From Arthrobacter sp. Marseille-P9274 (GTDB lineage Bacteria; Actinomycetota; Actinomycetes; Actinomycetales; Micrococcaceae), in assembly GCF_946892675.1 (NCBI RefSeq), contig NZ_CAMPOV010000001.1, forward strand, positions 842,033 through 906,032: a stretch of 64,000 bases of DNA, written 5' to 3'. A program made the translations under genes and the position numbers. The notes under the pieces are model-generated. The model ran no database searches, was not told where the DNA came from, and worked only from the letters and a program-made list of their open reading frames with translations. This document shows positions 47,581 to 55,901 of this stretch, one piece after another (position 1 is the first letter of the stretch; each line of letters begins with the position of its first letter).

Positions 47581-49624
47581 CAGGCCGGTGCTGATCGCCG
47601 TCGACGGCCGGTCCGGGGCGGGCAAGACCACACTCGCCCTGGAGCTTGCCGCTTTGCTGCGCCGCCATCGCAGCGTCGGCGTGTTCCATCTGGAAGACAT
47701 CTACCCCGGCTGGAATGGCCTGGATGCCGGCCGGCGCCGGTACCGCGAAACGGTGCTGGAACCGCTCTCGCGCGGCCTGAGCGCGGACTGGACGGCCTGG
47801 GACTGGACCGCGGACGACGACGGCGAGCGCCGCGTCACCGAGCCCGCCGAGGTCGTGATCCTGGAGGGCGTCGGCGCCGCCGATGCCGCCGCCCGCCGCC
47901 TCCTCGATGCGGTCATCTGGATCGAGGCGGACGCCGGACAGCGGCGCACCCGCGCCATCGCCCGGGACGGCGACGGCTACGAACCGTACTGGGAGACCTG
48001 GGCCGGGCAGGAGGAGGAATGGCTCGCCGCCGACGATGTGGCCGGCGCCGCGGACATCGTGGTCCGGGACAGCCCGGACCTGCTCTCTCCCTCCGCCGTC
48101 CTGCGGGCGCTGCTCGACCTGCCGCAGCTCGAGCCGCTGCTGGCCCTGGAACGGTCGCACCTGCCGCGGCCGGAGCTTCAGGTGGAACGGCTGGCCAGTT
48201 CCCCGGATTCCGCCGCCCTCTTCCGTGCCCTGTACGGCGCCTCGTCCCACGCGGTCTGGCTGGACAGTTCCAACGCGGCCGCGGGCCGGCCTGTGGACCG
48301 GAATGCGGTCAGCATCATGGCGGACGGCGGCGGGACGCTGGGGGCGCTTGCCGAGCACCGCGCGGGGACCACCACCATCACCCGGGGCCGGGTGAGCGTG
48401 CGGATCCGGGGTCCGTTCTTCCGCTGGTTGGACTCGGTCTGGGGCGGGGCCGAAGTTCGGCTTCCCGACGACGTGCCGGAAGGATTCGCGCTCGGCTGGA
48501 TCGGCTGCCTGGGCTATGAGCTCAAGCGCGAGTCCGGAGGCAACGACGTCAGCGCCCCGACTCCGGACGCGGCGCTGATATTCGCCGGGCGCGGCATAGT
48601 GCTGGACCATCAGCGGCAGCACACCTACCTGCTGACGCTGACCCACGCCGCGGGCACCGACGATGCGGCTTTCGGGGAGGCGGCGCAGTGGCGGGAGCAG
48701 GCCCGCCAGGCCATCGAACCGCTGGCCGCCGGCGCGCCCGGACACGGCGGGGAACAGCAGGAAGACTCCTCCGCCCCCGAGGCTCCGGCCTTCACGCTGC
48801 GGGACAGCCGGGCCTCCTACCTGGACAAGGTGCGCCGGGCACAGGCGGAGATCACGGAGGGCAATTCCTACGAAATCTGCCTGACCACGGAGCTGGCTGC
48901 CGAGGCTTCTCCGGACCTTGACGACTTGGACACCTACCTGGCGCTCCGCCGTCGTAATCCCGCACCCTTTGCCACCTACCTGCGGTTCGGCGACCTGACG
49001 GTGGCCAGCACGTCCCCGGAGCGGTTCATGAGCATCCGCGCCGACGGGTGGCTGCGGGCGGAGCCGATCAAGGGCACGCGTCGGCGGCTGGAGGATCCGG
49101 CGGAGGATGCGGCGGCCAGGGCCGAGCTGGCGGCGAGTCCGAAGGACCGGGCCGAGAACATCATGATCGTGGACCTGCTGCGCAACGACCTCAGCCACTA
49201 TGCCGTGCCGGGGACGCTCCGGGTGAGCCGGCTGTGCGCGATCGAAAGCTACGCCACCGTGCACCAGATGGTCTCCACCATCGATGCGCAGCTCCTGCCG
49301 GACGCGTCCCGGGCGGAGGCCGTGGCCGCCGCCTTCCCGGCCGGTTCCATGACCGGCGCGCCGAAGATCAGCACCATGGCCATCCTCGATCGCCTGGAAT
49401 CCGGCCCCCGCGGCATCTACTCCGGGGCGGCCGGCTACTTTTCGCTCAGCGGCGCCTCCGACCTGTCCGTCGTGATCCGCACGCTGGTCCGCCACGGCAG
49501 CCGGCTCAGCCTTGGAGTGGGCGGTGCCATCACCGCCGATTCGGATCCGGCCGCAGAGTGGGACGAAGTCCGGGCGAAGGCCTTCGGGGTGCTCTCGGCC
49601 CTCGGCGCCGCCTTCCCGGACTGA
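47567..49624 (+). CDS. pabB: fusion of a P-loop kinase-like domain with aminodeoxychorismate synthase component I
   Basis: A 685-residue two-domain protein. Residues 1-195 form a P-loop domain (Walker A GRSGAGKT, 14-21) like uridine kinase, with HLEDIYPGWNGLD where that fold binds its substrate. Residues of about 215-685 are a chorismate-binding enzyme. P500-IKGT with lysine K502 marks it as PabB rather than TrpE, which has PIAGT. IMIVDLLRNDLSHYAVPGT and GSMTGAPK follow. It makes 4-amino-4-deoxychorismate for folate. The start may be TTG at 47567 (overlapping the phosphatase) or GTG at 47588. A PabC-like lyase gene lies 1.7 kb downstream on the same strand. The kinase-like domain has no known role in folate synthesis. 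Confidence 0.9.
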   Translation: MQPVDRPVLIAVDGRSGAGKTTLALELAALLRRHRSVGVFHLEDIYPGWNGLDAGRRRYRETVLEPLSRGLSADWTAWDWTADDDGERRVTEPAEVVILEGVGAADAAARRLLDAVIWIEADAGQRRTRAIARDGDGYEPYWETWAGQEEEWLAADDVAGAADIVVRDSPDLLSPSAVLRALLDLPQLEPLLALERSHLPRPELQVERLASSPDSAALFRALYGASSHAVWLDSSNAAAGRPVDRNAVSIMADGGGTLGALAEHRAGTTTITRGRVSVRIRGPFFRWLDSVWGGAEVRLPDDVPEGFALGWIGCLGYELKRESGGNDVSAPTPDAALIFAGRGIVLDHQRQHTYLLTLTHAAGTDDAAFGEAAQWREQARQAIEPLAAGAPGHGGEQQEDSSAPEAPAFTLRDSRASYLDKVRRAQAEITEGNSYEICLTTELAAEASPDLDDLDTYLALRRRNPAPFATYLRFGDLTVASTSPERFMSIRADGWLRAEPIKGTRRRLEDPAEDAAARAELAASPKDRAENIMIVDLLRNDLSHYAVPGTLRVSRLCAIESYATVHQMVSTIDAQLLPDASRAEAVAAAFPAGSMTGAPKISTMAILDRLESGPRGIYSGAAGYFSLSGASDLSVVIRTLVRHGSRLSLGVGGAITADSDPAAEWDEVRAKAFGVLSALGAAFPD

Positions 49625-49629
49625 CCGCT

Positions 49630-49658
49630 GCCCGGGCCGGGAAGACCCGGGCCCGGGC
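49630..49658. terminator. hairpin between convergent pabB and cardiolipin synthase genes
   Basis: A 9-bp perfect inverted repeat (GCCCGGGCC at 49630-49638 with its complement at 49650-49658) with further partial pairing inside the 11-nt loop. Confidence 0.6.
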
Positions 49659-49715
49659 GGCCGGTGCCACCCGGCCGACTGGTCCGGAGCGCGCGGAGCC
49701 AGCCGTCGGGACGTC

Positions 49716-51194
49716 CTACTGCAGCGTCGCGGTCAGCCGGGCGACGTTGTCCACGTAGCGTTCCAGCCGGCTGCGCTTGGTCCACTCCTCCAGCGTGATC
49801 TCCCTGGAGACTTCCCGGTAGCTGTCCTGGACCTTGCGCATCCGCCCCACAACGCCGTCGCCCAGCATCATGACGGACACCTCGAGGTTGAGCGAGAAGG
49901 AGCGCATGTCCATATTGCTCGAGCCCAGCACGGCAATCTCGTCGTCCACCGTGAAGTGCTTGGCGTGCAGGACGAAGGGTTTCGGGTACAGATAGATCCG
50001 CACGCCGGCCTCGAGCAGGGCCTGGTAGTAGGACCGCTGGGCGTGGTGGACCAGGAACTGGTCCCCCTGTTCGGAAACAAAGAGTTCGACGTCGACGCCC
50101 CGTTGCGCCGCCGTCGTAATGGCGTACAGGAGCGAGTCGTCGGGGACAAAGTAGGGGCTGCAGACGGAGAGCCGCTCGACCGCGGCGTAGATCAGCGTGT
50201 TGAACAGCCGCAGGTTGTTCTCGGTGGCGAAGCCCGGACCGCTGGGCACTACCTGGCAGGTCATTGGGCCCGGCTCGCGGGACGGGGCCGGCGTGAACAG
50301 TTCGCCCTCGAGCGTGTCGTCGGTTTCGCTGGACCAGTCGGTGGCGAAGACGATGTTCAGCGCCGTGACGATGGGCCCTTCGTAGCGGGCCATCAGCTCC
50401 ACCCATTGGCGGCCGACGCGGGCGCTCGAGGCCCGGTGGTAGCCCGGATGGATCAGGTTCTGGGACCCGGTGAACGCGACGCGACCGTCGACCACCAGGA
50501 TCTTGCGGTGGTTGCGCAGGTCGATGCGGCGCCACTGGCCCTGGACGGGAAGCAGCGGCAGCATCCGGCGCCAGTCGATCCCGCTGTCCTGCAGCCATTT
50601 CAGGAACTGCCGGTAGCCCTTGACGCGCATGGCGCCCAGGTGGTCGAACAGCAGCCGTACGCGCACGCCGCGGCCGGCGGCCTCCTTCAGCGCATCGAAC
50701 AGTTCACCGGTGACGTCGTCGCGGGACATGATGTAGAACTCGATGTTCACGAACTCCTGCGCCTCGCGCACGGCCTTGGCCATCGCGGCGATGGACCCCT
50801 TGTAGTCCGGGTAGAGCTCCACGTGGTTGCTGTCCACCATCGGGAAGGAGCCGAGCCTCCGGTTCAGCTCCGCCGCGGAGTGCACCCAGCCCGGAGCCTC
50901 TCGTTCGCTGCGCGGCTCCTCCAGGTTCTGGGTGGCCGCCTGCACACGGCGGTTGGTCTCCATCTGCTTGGCGATCCGGCGGTCCGAGAGCCGGAATCTG
51001 CCGAACATAAAGAACAGCGCGAGGCCCACGAGCGGCACGAAAAAGATGGCCAGCAGCCAGGCCATCGCGGTGGTGGGGCGGCGGTTGCCCGGCACGATGC
51101 CCAGCGCGGCGATCCGGATGGCAAAGTCCACCACGGTCAGCAGAACGACAGCCCAGTCCGGGAGTGTCCCGAAACCGGCAAGCGACCACAGCAC
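49716..51194 (-). CDS. cls: cardiolipin synthase (phospholipase D family)
   Basis: A 492-residue membrane enzyme joining two phosphatidylglycerols to cardiolipin. Two N-terminal helices (VVLLTVVDFAIRIAALGIV and AWLLAIFFVPLVGLALFFMF) precede two HKD motifs: NHRKILVVDGRVAFTGSQN and LHAKHFTVDDEIAVLGSSN. This is the ClsA/ClsB-type arrangement. The start is GTG at 51194, with AAAGGA 12 nt upstream. Confidence 0.93.
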   Translation of the reverse strand: MLWSLAGFGTLPDWAVVLLTVVDFAIRIAALGIVPGNRRPTTAMAWLLAIFFVPLVGLALFFMFGRFRLSDRRIAKQMETNRRVQAATQNLEEPRSEREAPGWVHSAAELNRRLGSFPMVDSNHVELYPDYKGSIAAMAKAVREAQEFVNIEFYIMSRDDVTGELFDALKEAAGRGVRVRLLFDHLGAMRVKGYRQFLKWLQDSGIDWRRMLPLLPVQGQWRRIDLRNHRKILVVDGRVAFTGSQNLIHPGYHRASSARVGRQWVELMARYEGPIVTALNIVFATDWSSETDDTLEGELFTPAPSREPGPMTCQVVPSGPGFATENNLRLFNTLIYAAVERLSVCSPYFVPDDSLLYAITTAAQRGVDVELFVSEQGDQFLVHHAQRSYYQALLEAGVRIYLYPKPFVLHAKHFTVDDEIAVLGSSNMDMRSFSLNLEVSVMMLGDGVVGRMRKVQDSYREVSREITLEEWTKRSRLERYVDNVARLTATLQ

Positions 51195-51280
51195 GGCAGT
51201 ATCCGTCCTTTCTTCCCGCCGTCCCCCGGCGCGTCTTCCCCCAGCCTAATCTGCCGGCGGGAGCAATCTAAGCTGAAGCC

Positions 51281-52153
51281 ATGACAGTTTTGGTGTTTCT
51301 CGACCCGGCCCATGAGAACGGCAGGGTTGCAGACCCTGCACAGCCCCAGCTAATGGCCACGGACCTCGGTGCCACCCGCGGGGACGGCATCTTCGAATCC
51401 ATGCTCGCCGTGGATGGCGTGGCACGCAAAGTCGGCGCGCATCTGGACCGCCTGGCAAAGTCCGCCCGGACCATGGAACTGGACATCCCGTCCGCCGACA
51501 GCTGGCGGCGGGCCATCGCAACCGCGCTGGCCGAGCATCCCCCGGCCGAGGAAATCGTGATCAAGCTCCTGGTCACCCGCGGCGTGGAAGGCGCGTGCCG
51601 GCCGACGGCGTGGGTGCAGGCGAATGCGGCCGGGCCGGTCGGCCGGAAGCAGCGCCGCGAGGGCGTGGACATCCTGCTTCTGGACCGTGGTTACGACAGC
51701 TCGCTGGCCGAGCGCGCCCCGTGGCTGCTGCTCGGCGCCAAGACCCTCTCCTATGCGGTGAACATGGCCGCCCTGCGCTATGCCAAGGCGCACGGGGCGG
51801 ACGACGTCATCTTCACCTCGACCGACGGCCTGGTGCTCGAGGGGCCGACGTCGACGGTCCTGATGGCCACCGAACACGACGGCGTGAAGACGCTGGTCAC
51901 GCCGCTGCTCGAGAACGGGATTCTGCCCGGGACCTCGCAGGGGGCGCTGTTCAAGGCCGCCGCGGCCGCCGGTTGGCAGCTCGGCTACGGTCCCCTGCAG
52001 CCGCACCACCTGCTGGAAGCGGACGCCGTGTGGCTCGTCTCGAGCATCCGCCTGCTGGCCCCGGTCAAGAGCATCGACGGGAAGCCGATCCCGGTGTCCG
52101 GGCCCATGACCGAGGAGCTCATGAAGCTGCTGGCCGAGGGCAGCCAGGACTGA
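51281..52153 (+). CDS. pabC: class IV aminotransferase-like protein (probable aminodeoxychorismate lyase)
   Basis: A 290-residue PLP enzyme. The PLP lysine is in LGAKTLSYAVNMAALRYAK, and the phosphate-binding and substrate segments DGLVLEGPTSTVL and ENGILPGTSQG match PabC and branched-chain aminotransferases. The pabB fusion nearby supports the lyase role, releasing 4-aminobenzoate for folate. TAAGCT lies 6 nt before the ATG, a leaderless-type promoter. D-amino acid or branched-chain transaminase activity is the alternative. Confidence 0.85.
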   Translation: MTVLVFLDPAHENGRVADPAQPQLMATDLGATRGDGIFESMLAVDGVARKVGAHLDRLAKSARTMELDIPSADSWRRAIATALAEHPPAEEIVIKLLVTRGVEGACRPTAWVQANAAGPVGRKQRREGVDILLLDRGYDSSLAERAPWLLLGAKTLSYAVNMAALRYAKAHGADDVIFTSTDGLVLEGPTSTVLMATEHDGVKTLVTPLLENGILPGTSQGALFKAAAAAGWQLGYGPLQPHHLLEADAVWLVSSIRLLAPVKSIDGKPIPVSGPMTEELMKLLAEGSQD

Positions 52154-52171
52154 GCCGCCCGGCTCAGCGGC

Positions 52172-52966
52172 TCAGGAAAGCACGGGGTTCCACGTACCGG
52201 CGGTGACGGCGGCGGCCAAGGCGGCCGCCGCGATGAGCGCCCCGCCGAGCACCACCCAGATGTCGATCCGGGCGAAGGTCGATTCCCGCGCCCAGGTGCG
52301 CTCGGCGCCGCCGAAGCCCCGGGCCTCCATGGTGACGGCCAGGCGGGAGGCGCGGCGCACGGCCTGGACCAGCAGCCCGAAGCTCTGCCCCAACGTCGCC
52401 CGCAGTCGCTGCAGCGGAGTGCCGTGCGAGCCGATGCCGCGGGCGCGGCGGGCCATGCCGATGGTCTGCCATTCCTCGGCCATGAGCCCCACCAGGCGCA
52501 TGGCCGCCAGCGTGCCCAGGACAAAACGGTGCGGCAGCCTGGCCTTCTGGGCCAGCGCGTCCGCCAGGTCGGTCGGGTCGGTGCAGCTCATCAGCAGGAT
52601 CGCGGGCAGTGCGATGGCCAGCCCGCGCAGCATGAAGCCGAGTCCCAGTTCGAGGGACCCTTCGCTGATCGACCAGATGCCCGCGTCGACCAGGATCCGC
52701 CCGCTGTCCGCCGAAAGGATCGCGGTGCTCCAGCCGCCCACCGCGGCGGCGATGATCAGCGGCCAGCCCCGCTGCCACAGCAGGCGCAGGGTCAGCCCGG
52801 CCAGCCCGAAGAGGGCGACCTCGGCGGCCAGCGCCGTCCCGGCCGACACCCAGTCGATGGAGACAGCGAGCACCGCGGTGATAAAGACCACGGCAGCGAA
52901 CTTGGCCAGCGGGTTGGCGCGGGTCAGCGGCGCGGAGTTGCCGCCAATGGTCAGCACTTCCCTCAT
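52172..52966 (-). CDS. ykoC: ECF transporter transmembrane component (EcfT, YkoC)
   Basis: A 264-residue membrane protein with five or six helices. The two Ala-Arg-Gly signatures that couple to the ATPases are present as ARRARGIG and MEARGFGG. It overlaps the ATPase gene upstream by 4 bp (ATGA). With YkoD and YkoE it forms an energy-coupling transporter for the thiamine precursor hydroxymethylpyrimidine, an assignment supported by the upstream TPP riboswitch. Confidence 0.92.
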   Translation of the reverse strand: MREVLTIGGNSAPLTRANPLAKFAAVVFITAVLAVSIDWVSAGTALAAEVALFGLAGLTLRLLWQRGWPLIIAAAVGGWSTAILSADSGRILVDAGIWSISEGSLELGLGFMLRGLAIALPAILLMSCTDPTDLADALAQKARLPHRFVLGTLAAMRLVGLMAEEWQTIGMARRARGIGSHGTPLQRLRATLGQSFGLLVQAVRRASRLAVTMEARGFGGAERTWARESTFARIDIWVVLGGALIAAAALAAAVTAGTWNPVLS

Positions 52967-54507
52967 GCCGCACCCGCTTCCAGCCGTGCGGACCCGAGCC
53001 GCAGCTCCGAGCCGCCGAGGACGGCGGTGAATTCCTCGTCGTGCGTCACCGAAACGACGGCCGTGCCGGCGTCGAGGAGCTCGGTCAGGAAGGACGCGAG
53101 CTCGGCCCAGGTCCGGGCGTCCTGCCCGAAGGTCGGCTCGTCCAGCACCAGCACCTGGGGGCGGGCCGCCAGCACGGTGGCCACGGAGAGCCGGCGCTTC
53201 TCGCCGCCGGAGAGTGTATAGGGGTTGGCCTCGGTGAGGTGGTCCAGGCGCAGCCGCGCGAGCAACTCGTCCACGGCCTCGGCGCCCCGGCCCAGGTGCC
53301 GCGGGCCGACCATCAGTTCATCCAGCACCGTGCCGGTGACGAACTGGTGCTCGGGTTCCTGGAAGACCGTGCCGATCCGCGCGATGAGCTGCTTCGCCTT
53401 CCATTTGAAGGGGTCCGTCCCGGCACCTGCGGCGAGGCCGACGGCGGCGCCCACCTTGCCGTAAGCCGGTGCCAGCAGTCCACCGAGGGTGAGCGCAAAG
53501 GTCGATTTCCCCGCGCCGTTGGGGCCGGTGACCGTCAGTGCCCGGCCGGCGGACACCTCGGCGTCGATCCCCGACTGGACCGGCGCCCTGCCGCGGCCGC
53601 GGCGGCGGGCGGGTTCCCGGGAGACGGCCAGGCGCTCGGCCGCCAGCAGGAGTTCGCCGCTGCCGGAATTGGCCCGGGGCCGGGTCGCAGGGACCAGCCC
53701 GGGAACCCACACCCCCGCCGCCGCCAGCATCCGGCCGGCCTGGTCGAGCACCTCGCCGGGCCGCCAGTCCAACAGCACGGCGGACTGCTGGGCTCCCGAC
53801 GCGGAGAGGCCCGGCTGCAGCACGACGATCCGGTCGACAAGGTCCTTCCAGACGGCGACCCGGTGCTCGACGACGATCATCGTGGCTCCGGTCTTGTCCA
53901 GGCTGCGGCCGACGGCGTCGCGCACCTCCAGCACCCCGGCCGGGTCCAGGTTGGCCGTGGGCTCGTCGAGCAGGACCAGACCCGGACGCATGGCCAGGAT
54001 CCCGGCCAGCGCGAGCCGCTGTTTCTGCCCGCCGGAGAGGGCGGACGTGGGGTGGTCCAGGGCCAGGCCGCCGAGTCCGACGTCGTCCAGCGCCTCGCCG
54101 ACGCGCCGCCAGATTTCGTCCCGCGGCACGGCCAGGTTCTCGGCGCCGAAGGCGACGTCGTCGCCCAGGCGCGACAGCACCACCTGGGTCTCGGGGTCCT
54201 GCTGCATCAGGCCGGCACGCCCGCGCTGCCCGCGCGGCGGCGTCCCGTCGATCAGCAGTGTGCCCGCCTCGTCGGCCCCGTCGTCGTCGTCGCCCAGGAC
54301 CCCGGCCAGGGCGTGCAGGAGCGTGGATTTTCCGGCCCCCGAGGCGCCCAGCAGCAGCACCCGTTCGCCCGGCCGGATGTCCAGGTCCAGTCCGTGGACG
54401 GCCGGCGCGGTCCGGCCGGCATGGCGCCAGCCCCAGCCCCGCGCGGAAACCGAGGCCGGCCGCGTTGCCGCGGTGGTTCCCGCCGCGTCTGCTACCGAGG
54501 CAGCCAT
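52963..54507 (-). CDS. ykoD: duplicated ATPase of the ECF transporter (YkoD)
   Basis: A 514-residue protein with two ABC ATPase domains. The first has Walker A GASGAGKST, signature LSGGQKQRLALAG and Walker B LVLLDEPTANLDP. The second has Walker A GPNGAGKST, signature LSGGEKRRLSVAT and Walker B VLVLDEPTFGQD. Such fused CbiO pairs are typical of YkoD. The ATG at 54507 shares one base with the ykoE stop (TGATG). The frame is open further upstream but that is ykoE sequence. Confidence 0.94.
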   Translation of the reverse strand: MAASVADAAGTTAATRPASVSARGWGWRHAGRTAPAVHGLDLDIRPGERVLLLGASGAGKSTLLHALAGVLGDDDDGADEAGTLLIDGTPPRGQRGRAGLMQQDPETQVVLSRLGDDVAFGAENLAVPRDEIWRRVGEALDDVGLGGLALDHPTSALSGGQKQRLALAGILAMRPGLVLLDEPTANLDPAGVLEVRDAVGRSLDKTGATMIVVEHRVAVWKDLVDRIVVLQPGLSASGAQQSAVLLDWRPGEVLDQAGRMLAAAGVWVPGLVPATRPRANSGSGELLLAAERLAVSREPARRRGRGRAPVQSGIDAEVSAGRALTVTGPNGAGKSTFALTLGGLLAPAYGKVGAAVGLAAGAGTDPFKWKAKQLIARIGTVFQEPEHQFVTGTVLDELMVGPRHLGRGAEAVDELLARLRLDHLTEANPYTLSGGEKRRLSVATVLAARPQVLVLDEPTFGQDARTWAELASFLTELLDAGTAVVSVTHDEEFTAVLGGSELRLGSARLEAGAA

Positions 54508-55145
54508 CAGGAAAAGACGGGCTCGGTCGCCGCCTTGCGGGACGCGAAGGAGCTGAGCGCCCCGGTCCTGGCCAGGCCGCGGGTGGCCACCCAGGACAGG
54601 GCCCCGGCAATGACCGCCCCGGAGATCGCCGTGCAGACGATGTAGAACAGCTTGTCCCCCGCCTCGTACGCGATGTTCCAGCCCCACGGCGCGAAGGAAT
54701 CATTCAGTCCGCAGAACAGCCCCGCCCCGGCCCCGGCGAGCAGCGCGACCGGCAGGTTGAACTTCCGGTACAGGAATGCCGCGAAGACCAGCTCGGCGCC
54801 CAGGCCCTGCAGTATGCCGGAGAGCAGCACCGTGGTGCCGTACTGCGAGCCCATGATCAGTTCGCCCGTAGCGGCGACGGTCTCGCAGAACAGCGCGGCG
54901 CCCGGCTTGCGAATGATCAGCATCCCGAGCACGGCCGGGATCATCCAGCCGCCGGCGTATAGCCCGGTCAGCGGCGGATACAGGGCGTTCACCGGCGCGG
55001 AAACGACGTTGGCGCCCTGGGACCAGGCCCAGAAAATGACGCCGCCGGCCACGGCGATCAGTGCCGCGACCACGATGTCGACGACGCGCCAACTGTAGTT
55101 GGGTTTGCGGGCCGCCGCCGGCGCGGAATGTTCAAAGGTGCTCAT
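54507..55145 (-). CDS. ykoE: ECF transporter substrate-binding component YkoE
   Basis: A 212-residue membrane S-component with five or six helices. It carries the YkoE-type segments VNALYPPLTGLYAGGWMIPA, GETVAATGELIMGSQYGT-like ETVAATGELIMGSQYGTTVL and FCGLNDSFAPWGWNIAYE. YkoE binds the hydroxymethylpyrimidine moiety of thiamine. The gene is first in the ykoEDC operon. AGGAGG lies 8 nt before the ATG but can be hidden in a hairpin, and a TPP riboswitch lies upstream. Confidence 0.93.
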   Translation of the reverse strand: MSTFEHSAPAAARKPNYSWRVVDIVVAALIAVAGGVIFWAWSQGANVVSAPVNALYPPLTGLYAGGWMIPAVLGMLIIRKPGAALFCETVAATGELIMGSQYGTTVLLSGILQGLGAELVFAAFLYRKFNLPVALLAGAGAGLFCGLNDSFAPWGWNIAYEAGDKLFYIVCTAISGAVIAGALSWVATRGLARTGALSSFASRKAATEPVFS

Positions 55146-55150
55146 GGAAT

Positions 55151-55169
55151 CCTCCTGAGGTCCAGGAGG
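55151..55169 (-). promoter_or_regulatory. Shine-Dalgarno-sequestering hairpin at ykoE
   Basis: On the minus strand CCTCCTG pairs with CAGGAGG across a 5-nt loop. The right arm contains the ykoE AGGAGG, so the hairpin would block translation. A second stem (55172-55196, two 5-bp helices around one mismatch) separates it from the TPP aptamer. Confidence 0.7.
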
Positions 55170-55202
55170 GGAGGGCAGCCCGATACGGGCAGCCCTGAGA
55201 AC

Positions 55203-55320
55203 TCGACTCCCTTCGCCGGTACTAACCGGAGCAGGTTCGAGGGTCTGCGGTTGGCCGCACTCTCAGCGTCCCGCCCGGTGCACGGCTGCTGCCGCCTTCC
55301 CGGATCGGACGCTCCCCTGT
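55203..55320 (-). promoter_or_regulatory. TPP riboswitch (THI element)
   Basis: Read on the minus strand, the leader has the conserved CTGAGAGTGCGG block, ACCCTCGAACCTG, CCGGTTAGTACCGGCG and GAAGGGAG in the right order, the invariant core of the thiamine pyrophosphate aptamer. The variable P3 arm is long and GC-rich. It controls ykoEDC, fitting uptake of a thiamine precursor. Confidence 0.95.
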
Positions 55321-55436
55321 CGTCATGTGCTGTTATCAGCGCCTTCAAGTCTACACTCCGGCCCGCCCTAAGCTCCCATCGGCGCCGAGCGGTTAGGCTG
55401 GGCGTAAATGACGATTACCTACTCAAGGGAGCGGCA

Positions 55437-55700
55437 ATGCATTTGATCTTGAAGCTGATGGGCACCGGCGTCAGCATCGCGGCCGGTTTGGCCGGAGCGA
55501 AGCTGATCGACATCCTCTGGAAGCTGGTCACGGGGAAGGATTCCCCGAAGCAGGACACCGAGGCGATGGAGAACACCCTCCGCGCCACTCTGGTGTTCGC
55601 GGTGATCTCCGGCGCCGTCAGCGCCATGATCCGCGTGCTCTCCCAGCGCGGGACGCAGCAGGCCATCAACCGCTTCACGAAGACGCGGGACCTGGTCTAG
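55437..55700 (+). CDS. DUF4235 membrane protein
   Basis: An 87-residue protein with a glycine-rich first helix (LMGTGVSIAAGLAGAKLID) and a second (LVFAVISGAVSAMIRVL) flanking a polar loop, the DUF4235 pattern common in actinobacteria. Function unknown. AAGGGAG lies before the ATG at 55437. A TAGGCT farther upstream (55393-55398) may be its -10. It is divergent from ykoE. Confidence 0.85.
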   Translation: MHLILKLMGTGVSIAAGLAGAKLIDILWKLVTGKDSPKQDTEAMENTLRATLVFAVISGAVSAMIRVLSQRGTQQAINRFTKTRDLV

Positions 55701-55706
55701 GGGTAA

Positions 55707-55754
55707 ATAACGACGACGGAGGCCAGGCGCGCTCCTGGCCTCCGTCGTCGTTAT
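55707..55754. terminator. long terminator hairpin between DUF4235 and mnhG
   Basis: A perfect 21-bp stem (55707-55727 with 55734-55754) and a 6-nt loop, starting 7 nt after the DUF4235 stop. It separates convergent genes and is the longest perfect hairpin in the window. Confidence 0.92.
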
Positions 55755-55780
55755 CCGGCGGCCCGCAGCTCCGGCAACTC

Positions 55781-55901
55781 CGGCAGCACCGCCGGTTCCC
55801 GGCGCAGGTCCGGCAGCACCTCAGCGTCCCGGCGCTGGTCCGGCAGCACCTCAGCGTCCCGGCGCTGGTCCGGCAGCGCCGTCGGCGTCCCGGCGCAGGT
55901 C
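55781..55901. repeat. about four tandem 30-bp repeats at the 3' end of mnhG
   Basis: Two identical 30-bp units (55811-55840 and 55841-55870) are flanked by a diverged 30-bp copy (55781-55810) and a diverged 31-bp copy (55871-55901). On the minus strand a unit can encode DQRRDAEVLP. The mnhG stop (55851-55853) lies inside the second identical unit. Confidence 0.9.
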
